Below, piece by piece: positions 1 through 5,223 of a DNA stretch of 13,228 nt (position 1 is its first letter; each line of letters opens with the position of its first letter). The stretch spans positions 1 to 13,228 of the forward strand of contig JAFUDL010000301.1 of assembly GCA_017459225.1 (NCBI GenBank), in the 5' to 3' direction. Position numbers and translations under genes: made by a program. The notes below the pieces were generated by a model. The model was not told where the DNA came from. It saw only the letters and a program-made list of their open reading frames with translations, and made no database searches. The DNA comes from Kiritimatiellia bacterium. GTDB lineage: Bacteria > Verrucomicrobiota > Kiritimatiellia > RFP12 > UBA1067.

Positions 1-614
1 CGGCTTGGCATGACTCGCTCTGAATCAGAGATCATGTCCGTCAACCCGCCATGGTGAGAGGCAACTACGTTGGCCAGAATGTCGGCCAGTCCAATGGTTG
101 CGCGGTCTTGCCCAAGTTGCCGAAGAATAACCAAGGCACCTTCCCATGCGTGGTGGACTTCACCTTTTTGAACGGCTTGTCCGGAAAGAGCCGTTTTCAG
201 ATACTTTTTGAAAGAACGAGAATACTTGCCCAAATCATGCAACAATCCACAAACGTATGCAATATACCCTAAGCCAACGGGATAGGCATACCGCTGCGCC
301 AAAGCCGCAACACCTTCCAAATGCGACAACAACGACTGCCCTTCCCGCGCAAGAGCGACGTCGCACTGTGACGTGCAAGCGCGATCAGCCGAAAGACTGG
401 AGACAAGAGACGTGTCGGACTCCTGCCTAATGGTACATGATGCAGACAACTCTGCAACACCCTTGCAATGGGCTTGCAAGGTCTGCCAAGCGCTCGTTGA
501 AGAGCTGAATCTACTATGGGCATAGAGCATCGGGAAAAGCCGTCCCTTCAGACGAGGACTATTATCGCATTGTTTCGGCGGGCTGTCTAGTGGATTGTAG
601 CCATACATTTTCAT
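1..614 (-). CDS. cas3: CRISPR-associated nuclease/helicase Cas3, N-terminal HD domain (partial, runs off left edge)
   Basis: Reading the reverse complement from 614 gives an open frame of 204 codons to the window edge. It shows the Cas3 HD-nuclease pattern: YAHS (residues 31-34), a first-histidine helix LLSHLEGVAAL (95-105), the metal-binding HD pair in LLHDLGKYSRSFKKYL (124-139), HH at 154-155 and SHHGG (186-190). In type I systems this domain nicks and degrades target DNA after Cascade recruits Cas3; the helicase part would lie left of position 1. The HDLGKYS..F..YL style and short N-terminus are most like type I-C, which is an inference. The start is uncertain: the frame is open up to about 713, with ATGs at 686, 614, 608 and 530, and none has a strong Shine-Dalgarno. 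The ATG at 530 gives MLYAHS, the usual family start, while 614 adds 28 coding-like residues; 615-686 looks non-coding. Oddity: about 49 residues separate two copies of an LxxHxxGVAxL motif. Remaining cas genes should be further left. Confidence 0.88.
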   Translation of the reverse strand, partial: MKMYGYNPLDSPPKQCDNSPRLKGRLFPMLYAHSRFSSSTSAWQTLQAHCKGVAELSASCTIRQESDTSLVSSLSADRACTSQCDVALAREGQSLLSHLEGVAALAQRYAYPVGLGYIAYVCGLLHDLGKYSRSFKKYLKTALSGQAVQKGEVHHAWEGALVILRQLGQDRATIGLADILANVVASHHGGLTDMISDSERVMPS

Positions 615-636
615 GTAGTATTCACATTTTGACTTG

Positions 637-654
637 ATATGTTTTTTCACATAT
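637..654. promoter_or_regulatory. Inverted repeat, candidate operator between cas3 and the XRE regulator
   Basis: ATATGT (637-642) and its exact reverse complement ACATAT (649-654) flank a 6-bp T-rich centre. The repeat sits in the AT-rich divergent intergenic gap, upstream of the -10 of the plus-strand regulator and upstream of the cas3 start. XRE-family regulators commonly bind short dyads in such positions and repress their own gene. Six-base arms in AT-rich DNA can arise by chance, so this is only a candidate. Confidence 0.3.
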
Positions 655-671
655 TCAATATTAAGGATTTT

Positions 672-680
672 TGGTATAAT
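672..680 (+). promoter_or_regulatory. Extended -10 promoter of the XRE/IrrE-like regulator
   Basis: TGGTATAAT matches the extended -10 consensus TGnTATAAT exactly. It lies 35 bp before the ATG at 716, with AAAGG at 701-705 as a plausible ribosome binding site 10 nt before that ATG. No good -35 is present at the right spacing (TTCAAT at 654-659 is too close), which is tolerated in extended -10 promoters. Confidence 0.55.
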
Positions 681-715
681 CTTCATGTCCTTACGAAAAC
701 AAAGGTTTCCTGTTC

Positions 716-1771
716 ATGAAATCATCATCCAAATTCGACATCGGGGCGCATGTGCGCATATGGCGGAAGGCGCGCGGGCTCCTCCAGAAGGAACTCGCCG
801 CAAAGGCGAACATGAACGTGACGCAGCTCTGGGCGCTGGAGAATGGCCGATTCTCCCCTTCCATCAAAAACACCGAGCGAATCGCCAATGCGCTCGACAT
901 CACACTTCTGGAACTACTGTCGTCACCTGATGAACACATCAACTCACCCGATGGAGCAGGTGCCGAAAAGAGTAGCCTCCACGCGCCCATCGGCGAGATC
1001 ATGCCCGTCCTCAAATCATCAGACGGTTTTCCCTGTGTCGATACACGTACCCAAAAACGGCTTATTGCACTAATTGAGAAGGCTCGGGAATTCGAGTCGA
1101 CACATTCCGCTCTCACGCCAACGAACCTCCCGCTCTCGTTACAGGTTTCGACAAGCGAGGCCGGTGCCGAACAACTCGCCTACGCGCTACGCGCGCATCT
1201 TGACATCGGATCGGCCATCATCCATGACACAATTCCCCTCTTCGAATCGTACGGCGTACGCGTCCTAGATGCGAAGCTGCCAGACAAACCCGGCTCAATA
1301 TCATTCTACGATACACGGAACAAGAACTTCACAGTCTTCATAGCCGAGCAGTTTAAGAAGAAACCGTGGCGGCGCGACTTCCTGCTCCTTACAGAAATCG
1401 GCAGGGCGTTCCTTTTCACCCGACACGACCACTTGCCCCGCCATGAGACAAAAAGAAGTAGACGCTTCGCCCACCACTTCGCCGCCACGTTCCTCCAGCC
1501 GGAATCCGCCGTGCGCAACGCGGTGTACAGCCTCAACATCAAGCCTGACGAATGGACTTACGAACTTCTGCTGCGCATGAAAGAGCGTTTTGGCGTATCG
1601 GCCCTTTTTTTCGCGATACGGTTGAAGGAACTGGCACTCATCACCCGACACAAGTCCGACGAGTTTATCAAGCAGATCAAGCACCACTACGCTTCAACCA
1701 ACTACGATGAACCCATGGCAAAAGATCGTCGGCCTGGCAGGGTGCACGACCTTGCCGCGCTGTCGTTGTGA
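716..1771 (+). CDS. XRE-family transcriptional regulator fused to a degenerate ImmA/IrrE-like (DUF955) domain
   Basis: The 351-aa protein starts at ATG 716 behind AAAGG (701-705) and an extended -10 promoter. Residues about 10-67 form a typical XRE helix-turn-helix (GLLQKELAAKANMNVTQLWA, then LENGRFSPSIKN and ERIANALDI). A linker (about 70-150) leads to a region resembling ImmA/IrrE metallopeptidases: SISFYDTRNKNFTVFIAEQ, then FLLLTEIGRAFLF (222-234) where the family has HExxH, then RRFAHHFAATFLQP (249-262), matching the conserved EAxxFAxxLLMP helix. Both zinc-binding histidines are replaced (TEIGR, 226-230), and the Glu of the EA..FA motif is Phe, so the domain is probably not a zinc peptidase and may sense or bind something. 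Known ImmA/IrrE proteins cleave XRE-type repressors; here both halves are in one chain. It is divergent from cas3, so control of cas3 and of itself is a reasonable inference. It could instead serve an unrelated gene or be a prophage-derived regulator. Confidence 0.85.
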   Translation: MKSSSKFDIGAHVRIWRKARGLLQKELAAKANMNVTQLWALENGRFSPSIKNTERIANALDITLLELLSSPDEHINSPDGAGAEKSSLHAPIGEIMPVLKSSDGFPCVDTRTQKRLIALIEKAREFESTHSALTPTNLPLSLQVSTSEAGAEQLAYALRAHLDIGSAIIHDTIPLFESYGVRVLDAKLPDKPGSISFYDTRNKNFTVFIAEQFKKKPWRRDFLLLTEIGRAFLFTRHDHLPRHETKRSRRFAHHFAATFLQPESAVRNAVYSLNIKPDEWTYELLLRMKERFGVSALFFAIRLKELALITRHKSDEFIKQIKHHYASTNYDEPMAKDRRPGRVHDLAALSL

Positions 1772-1776
1772 CGAGC

Positions 1777-2520
1777 TTAGGATCGCATGCTCGGCACCTT
1801 GAGCCGCCGAAGCGCGTAGCGTGCTTCGATGGAGCCAAAGTCTGCCGCCTCCTGGTAGTGGTGGACGGCGAGACGGCGGCCGTTGCGCCCGCCCACGCCG
1901 TGTTCGTAGCAGCGGGCAAGCATCAGATGGTCCCAGGCATCGTACGGATCGACGCTGATGCTTTCCTTGAGCAGCCTGGCCGCCTTGATGTAGTTTCGCC
2001 TCACGCCAAAGCCGGTCACAAGATTCCGTCCGAGATTCGCCTTTGCGGTGATGTCTCCGCCTTCTGCGCTCTTCATATACCAGAATACGGCCTTCTCCGG
2101 ATCCTTTTCCCCGCCGAAACCCCTCGCATACATCACGCCAAGGTCGTTCTGCGCTCCAACATGCCCGTTCAAGGCCGCCTTCTCCATCCAATAGCGGGCT
2201 ATCTCTGGGTCTTTCGTGATGTTGCGCCCGTTGCGGAAGTTCACCGCCTCGACGAACTGCGAATTCGCATGGCCTTTGATGGCAAGATACAGGCGCAGCA
2301 GCCGCGCCTGTTCGATCGATGTGTCTTTGTGGTTAACCATCCTGTCAAGTTCGTCCACTGCCGAGGCCTCGGAATCGGCCCCGACGTCGGGCGCGTATGC
2401 GGGCGACGAAACCTCGTCGCGCACGCCCGAGGCAAAGCAGCACTTCACAAGCGCATTGTCGCCCGCCGTACGTGCGGCGAGATACGCGGCCACAAGTTCC
2501 CTCTCGACTTCTACAACCAT
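1777..2520 (-). CDS. Sel1-repeat protein
   Basis: This 247-aa product has about three to four Sel1-like (TPR-related) helical repeats: DPEIARYWMEKAALNGHVGA (104-123), AQNDLGVMYARGFGGEKDPE (123-142) with KAVFWYMKSAEGGD (143-156), a more diverged copy at 158-193, and MLARCYEHGVGGRNGRRLAV (200-219) with HHYQEAADFGSIEARYALRR. Residues 1-100 are helical and unassigned. There is no signal peptide, so it is probably cytoplasmic. Sel1 repeats are protein-binding scaffolds, which suggests an adaptor for a partner. The start at 2520 is chosen because it follows GGAGGG by 7 nt and lies 14 bp after the stop of the AAA+ gene; the open frame continues upstream, but only as a shadow of that gene. It is almost certainly co-transcribed with the ATPase. 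It ends 5 bp from the convergent regulator. Confidence 0.88.
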   Translation of the reverse strand: MVVEVERELVAAYLAARTAGDNALVKCCFASGVRDEVSSPAYAPDVGADSEASAVDELDRMVNHKDTSIEQARLLRLYLAIKGHANSQFVEAVNFRNGRNITKDPEIARYWMEKAALNGHVGAQNDLGVMYARGFGGEKDPEKAVFWYMKSAEGGDITAKANLGRNLVTGFGVRRNYIKAARLLKESISVDPYDAWDHLMLARCYEHGVGGRNGRRLAVHHYQEAADFGSIEARYALRRLKVPSMRS

Positions 2521-2527
2521 TGCGCGT

Positions 2528-2533
2528 CCCTCC
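2528..2533 (-). promoter_or_regulatory. Ribosome binding site GGAGGG that fixes the Sel1 gene start
   Basis: On the minus strand GGAGGG lies 7 nt before the ATG at 2520, inside the 14-bp gap after the AAA+ stop codon. It is the clearest Shine-Dalgarno in the window. It decides against longer starts in the same frame and suggests translation re-initiation right after the ATPase. Confidence 0.7.
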
Positions 2534-2534
2534 G

Positions 2535-4706
2535 CTAGAATCCGATTTCCGCGCTGCGAGCGCCGCGCTTGATGGCGGCCTCCTTCTCTAGCTCGCCGAT
2601 GCGCATGGAGTTGTCCACAGCGTTGCCGAGATAGTAGAGCGACTGGCGCACGGTGCGGAAATCGCCGGGCGCGAGATTGGCGACGGCGTCGAGGCGAGTC
2701 GCCTCGCCCTCGTTCAGCTTCGTGCCGAACATGCGCTCGAAGAAAGTCCTCTTGCCCGCGTTGTCGAGATATCCGAACTCGATCTTGAAGGTGAAGCGGC
2801 GAAGCACGGCCTGGTCGAGGTTGTCGAAGAAGTTGGTGGCGCCCACCATCACGCCGTCGAAGTTCTCCATCTGGTGGAGAAGTTCGTTGACCTGCGTCAC
2901 CTCCCAGCTGTGGTCGGCGCGCGAGCGGCTCTGCAGAAGGCCGTCGATTTCGTCGAGGAAAAGGATTGCCTTCTCGGCTTCCGCCTCGGCGAACGCGGCG
3001 GCGATGCGCTCCTCGGTGCCGCCGACGTACTTGTCGAGCAGGTCGGACCCCATCTTCACCACGACCTTCGTCTTGAGAATGTCGCCCAGATACTTCACAT
3101 ACTCGCTTTTGCCGGTTCCTGGCGGTCCCCAGAGAAGGAGGTTCATACGAGGACGGTCGGCCTGCGAAGACTGTGCCTTGCCGCCGCACTCGCCCTGGAA
3201 ATTGCGCACGGCCTCCACAATCCTGTCGAGCCCCACGTCGCCCTTGATGTTGAGCCCCTCGAGCGAGTAGTCGGCTGCAGGCTTGCCCTTGCCGTCCTGA
3301 ATCACTGAGTGCATCAGCTCGCAGTGGGGACGCATGATGCGCTCCACGAGCTCGGCTGCGTGGCTGGAGTCCGGATTGAGCTTCTTGACGTTCTCGAGCA
3401 CCATCGTTATGCCGCCGGCGCTCGTCTCGTAGCGCTCGGCAAGCGCAGCCGCCGAAGCCTCGGGAATAAGCGCGCCAAGGTCGAGGCGGCGGATGTTGTT
3501 GCGCCAGATCTTCTCGCGCTGCGCAAGAGTGAGCGTGTGGAAGTGTACGGAATAGTCAAAACGCCTGCGCACCGATTCGTCCATGTCCTCTGCCGGCGCG
3601 TTTGAAATCCATATCGCCGGCAATTTCATCCCGTCGAGAATCGTGTTGATGACGCCCTTCTCGGATCCGCCACGGGCGCGGGCACCGAACATTCCGCCTG
3701 TCGTGCGGAGAAGCTCGTCCGCCTCGTCAATCACGAGCACATTCCCGCCGGACACCATTCGCTCGTTGAATATCTGGATTCCAGCCATGCGAGTCTCCGC
3801 AGAGATGTTCTTGCCTTCCGCCTCGCCCTGGAGAAGGTCGTAGCTTTTCAACCCCGCCTCGGAGGCGAGCGTGTGTGCAAAGCTCGTCTTTCCCGCGCCA
3901 GGCGCACCGTAGAAGAGCACGTTGAGCCGACCGCCTTCGCGGCGCGCCGTGAGCATCTCCTTCAGCACAGCGCCATCATCGCGCGCAAGCTTGCCGAAGA
4001 AGTTCCACGGCAGAACCTCTGACTCGTCGGCGTGGTAGTAGCGCTCGTTGAGCGGAGAAGCGTCCATGCCCTCGAAATAGCCGCCGAACTCCGCCTGGTT
4101 GAACCAGTATTCGCTCGTCATGCAGTTGTAGCGCATGAGCCTGCCCTGCCTTGACATGGCCTGTAGGACCTCTGGATACGAGCGGTCGATGGCCATGGAA
4201 TAGTAGAGCGGACGATTCGAGCAGTCCTCAGACTCGGGCAAGTCGTCGAAAACCGTAGCCGAGCGCACGTACATGAACATGAACAGGCTGCTTTCAACCT
4301 TGTCCAGACCAAGAAACTTGCAAAGGGCTGCGAAACGGTGCTCGAAGCGAACGTCTTCCTCGCTCGGCACAAGGTTGCGCAAGATACGGTCTCGCATGAT
4401 TTTGAGTACCACGCGGCAGCCCTTGCGAAGAGGCTTCTCGTTCCAGATGCGCTTGAGCATGAAGCCGATGTTGTCTCGGTTCAGTTCAAGTGGCTCCACT
4501 TTTGCGTCCACCAGCGGTTTCAGTTCCTTCTCGCTGAGATTGCCGCGAATGATGGCTGCCACCTCGTCGCGCTTCAGGTTGTACGTAACGAGGTCAAAGA
4601 AATCCTGGTCATACACTATTCCGTCATAGTTCTTGACGATGTTCCACCAGAACTTAATAGCATGACGGACACTCGCCGTCCTCTTGATGTTCTTGTATCG
4701 TGCCAT
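2535..4706 (-). CDS. Tandem AAA+ ATPase (two AAA modules, uncharacterised N-terminal domain)
   Basis: The 723-aa protein carries two complete AAA+ modules. Module 1 has Walker A GAPGAGKT (267-274), Walker B VLVIDEAD (323-330), a sensor-1 Asn in WISNA (about 369) and arginine-finger RRRF (380-383). Module 2 has Walker A GPPGTGKS (527-534), a KYVGGTEERI pore-loop-like stretch (559-568), Walker B ILFLDEID (581-588), GATN (622-625) and LRRF (635-638). All key residues are present, so both modules should hydrolyse ATP. The layout resembles the CDC48/SpoVK group (COG0464), which remodel or unfold proteins as hexameric rings. Residues 1-240 are helical, rich in aromatic and charged residues, and match no domain I recognise; they probably bind substrate. 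The start at 4706 has no visible Shine-Dalgarno. The Sel1 gene follows within 14 bp, so the two probably act together, with Sel1 as adaptor or target. The biological role is unknown; a defence role is only suggested by proximity to cas3. Confidence 0.9.
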   Translation of the reverse strand: MARYKNIKRTASVRHAIKFWWNIVKNYDGIVYDQDFFDLVTYNLKRDEVAAIIRGNLSEKELKPLVDAKVEPLELNRDNIGFMLKRIWNEKPLRKGCRVVLKIMRDRILRNLVPSEEDVRFEHRFAALCKFLGLDKVESSLFMFMYVRSATVFDDLPESEDCSNRPLYYSMAIDRSYPEVLQAMSRQGRLMRYNCMTSEYWFNQAEFGGYFEGMDASPLNERYYHADESEVLPWNFFGKLARDDGAVLKEMLTARREGGRLNVLFYGAPGAGKTSFAHTLASEAGLKSYDLLQGEAEGKNISAETRMAGIQIFNERMVSGGNVLVIDEADELLRTTGGMFGARARGGSEKGVINTILDGMKLPAIWISNAPAEDMDESVRRRFDYSVHFHTLTLAQREKIWRNNIRRLDLGALIPEASAAALAERYETSAGGITMVLENVKKLNPDSSHAAELVERIMRPHCELMHSVIQDGKGKPAADYSLEGLNIKGDVGLDRIVEAVRNFQGECGGKAQSSQADRPRMNLLLWGPPGTGKSEYVKYLGDILKTKVVVKMGSDLLDKYVGGTEERIAAAFAEAEAEKAILFLDEIDGLLQSRSRADHSWEVTQVNELLHQMENFDGVMVGATNFFDNLDQAVLRRFTFKIEFGYLDNAGKRTFFERMFGTKLNEGEATRLDAVANLAPGDFRTVRQSLYYLGNAVDNSMRIGELEKEAAIKRGARSAEIGF

Positions 4707-4842
4707 GGCTCAAGGTATTTTACTGATGGTTACTACACTTTGCTCTATAAGCATAGAATGTGCCAAATGATGATGTCTTACACTTGACCATTATTCTCTA
4801 CTTCAAATCCGGATACGCATGATTGACGCAAAAGCCTACAAA

Positions 4843-4877
4843 TGTTCACAATTTTCAATTGTCACAACTGTTCACAA
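4843..4877. repeat. TGTTCACAA direct repeats flanking an ACAATT/AATTGT dyad
   Basis: TGTTCACAA occurs at 4843-4851 and again at 4869-4877, 26 bp apart (about 2.5 helical turns). Between and overlapping them is the inverted repeat ACAATT (4848-4853) / AATTGT (4857-4862) with a 3-bp centre. The cluster sits about 140-170 bp upstream of the AAA+ start, a possible regulator-binding site for the AAA+/Sel1 unit. AT-rich context lowers its significance. Confidence 0.35.
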
Positions 4878-4940
4878 ATCACAAATATCAATTTTTGGAG
4901 GGCCGTACTCCTTATCGACCACTGATTGGCCAACGCCATG

Positions 4941-4980
4941 ATAATATTGGCTAGGAATATGAATAACTAGCGAATATTAT
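4941..4980. repeat. Inverted repeat with 14-bp arms (AT-rich hairpin)
   Basis: ATAATATTGGCTAG (4941-4954) and CTAGCGAATATTAT (4967-4980) pair over 13 of 14 positions around a 12-nt loop. A second small hairpin, TATAG/CTATA (4978-4982 / 4987-4991), overlaps its right end. No U-tract follows on either strand, so it is not a classical terminator; it could be a protein-binding site, a transcript-end stabiliser or a remnant of a mobile element. Confidence 0.6.
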
Positions 4981-4998
4981 AGTTTGCTATAAAGCAGA

Positions 4999-5068
4999 GG
5001 GGACAGGCCCTTGGGTAGGACAGAGGACGGATAGCATGGGGACAGGCCCCTTGAGTAGGACAGAGGAC
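4999..5068. repeat. Two direct copies of a GGGGACAGGCCC repeat (REP-like)
   Basis: Copy 1 (4999-5028) and copy 2 (5038-5068) share a 30/31-nt unit, starting GGGGACAGGCCC(C)TTG and ending AGTAGGACAGAGGAC or its variant, with one indel and one substitution. The first half is a near palindrome (GGGG...CCCC). GGGGACAG-type imperfect palindromes are a common style of REP elements linked to Y1 (RAYT) transposases, but no transposase is in the window, so that link is an inference. Confidence 0.65.
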
Positions 5069-5086
5069 AAAAGACAAAAGACAAAG
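5066..5086. repeat. Three tandem GACAAAA heptamers
   Basis: GACAAAA, GACAAAA, GACAAAG run head to tail at 5066-5072, 5073-5079 and 5080-5086. They begin at the end of the second GGGGACAG repeat and run into the left arm of the hairpin at 5082. On the minus strand they read as the T-rich run that follows that hairpin. Confidence 0.7.
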
Positions 5087-5131
5087 GATAGTGCTATATG
5101 ACGCTTAGCGCGCCACAGCAGCTATCCTTTG
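5066..5131 (-). terminator. Candidate intrinsic terminator of the giant-protein operon
   Basis: CAAAGGATAG (5082-5091) is perfectly complementary to CTATCCTTTG (5122-5131), and the stem continues with TGCT (5092-5095) / AGCA (5117-5120) across one bulged G, leaving a 21-nt loop. For transcripts coming from the minus-strand gene ending at 5224, the hairpin is followed by a T-rich run (TTTGTCTTTTGTCTTTTG). The run is interrupted by G and C and the loop is large, so termination may be weak or factor-dependent. Confidence 0.5.
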
Positions 5132-5165
5132 CCTTATACCCTCTTAACCAAAATTTTCAGAACGA

Positions 5166-5216
5166 GAAACTTCGAAACTTCGAAACCAGAAACCAGAAAC
5201 TAGAAACCAGAAACCC
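5166..5216. repeat. Tandem GAAACNN 7-8-bp repeats
   Basis: Seven units run without gaps: GAAACTTC twice (8 bp), then GAAACCA, GAAACCA, GAAACTA, GAAACCA and GAAACCC (7 bp each). They end 7 bp before the stop codon of the minus-strand gene at 5224, so they would be transcribed into its 3' untranslated region as a run of GGTTTCT-like units. The unit-length change suggests slippage or an array prone to length variation. Confidence 0.75.
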
Positions 5217-5223
5217 AGACTGA

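Larger units (their letters stand above)
4707..5223. other. Gene-free, repeat-rich intergenic region
   Basis: No credible coding frame is present in these 517 bp. The segment lies between the stop of the secreted-protein gene and the start of the AAA+ gene, both on the minus strand, so it must hold the terminator of one and the promoter of the other. It is much more AT-rich than the flanking genes in its left half (4707-4990), while the right half is dominated by short repeats. I could not pick a convincing -35/-10 pair for the AAA+ gene. Confidence 0.75.

Noticed and set aside
51..523. Small frames at 51-272 (plus) and 269-523 (minus) in the left end
   Set aside because: Both overlap the Cas3 HD-domain frame, which alone shows conserved motifs.
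634..930. 98-residue plus-strand frame overlapping the regulator start
   Set aside because: Out of frame with the XRE domain and begins upstream of the likely promoter; no protein-like motifs.
1768..2538. 256-residue plus-strand frame opposite the Sel1 gene
   Set aside because: Antisense shadow of a clear Sel1-repeat protein; no domain, and it lacks its own promoter or ribosome binding site.
1777..3189. 470-residue frame on the minus strand covering the Sel1 gene and extending upstream
   Set aside because: The part above 2520 is an out-of-frame shadow inside the AAA+ gene with low-complexity Arg/Gly-rich sequence; GGAGGG at 2528-2533 fixes the real start at 2520.
4893..4915. GGAG/CTCC hairpin near 4898-4912 as a terminator
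   Set aside because: Only a 4-bp stem and no T-run on the correct side for either strand.
5066..5216. CRISPR array in the intergenic repeats
   Set aside because: Units are 7-8 bp in direct tandem with no spacers of uniform length; this is a minisatellite-type array, despite the nearby cas3.
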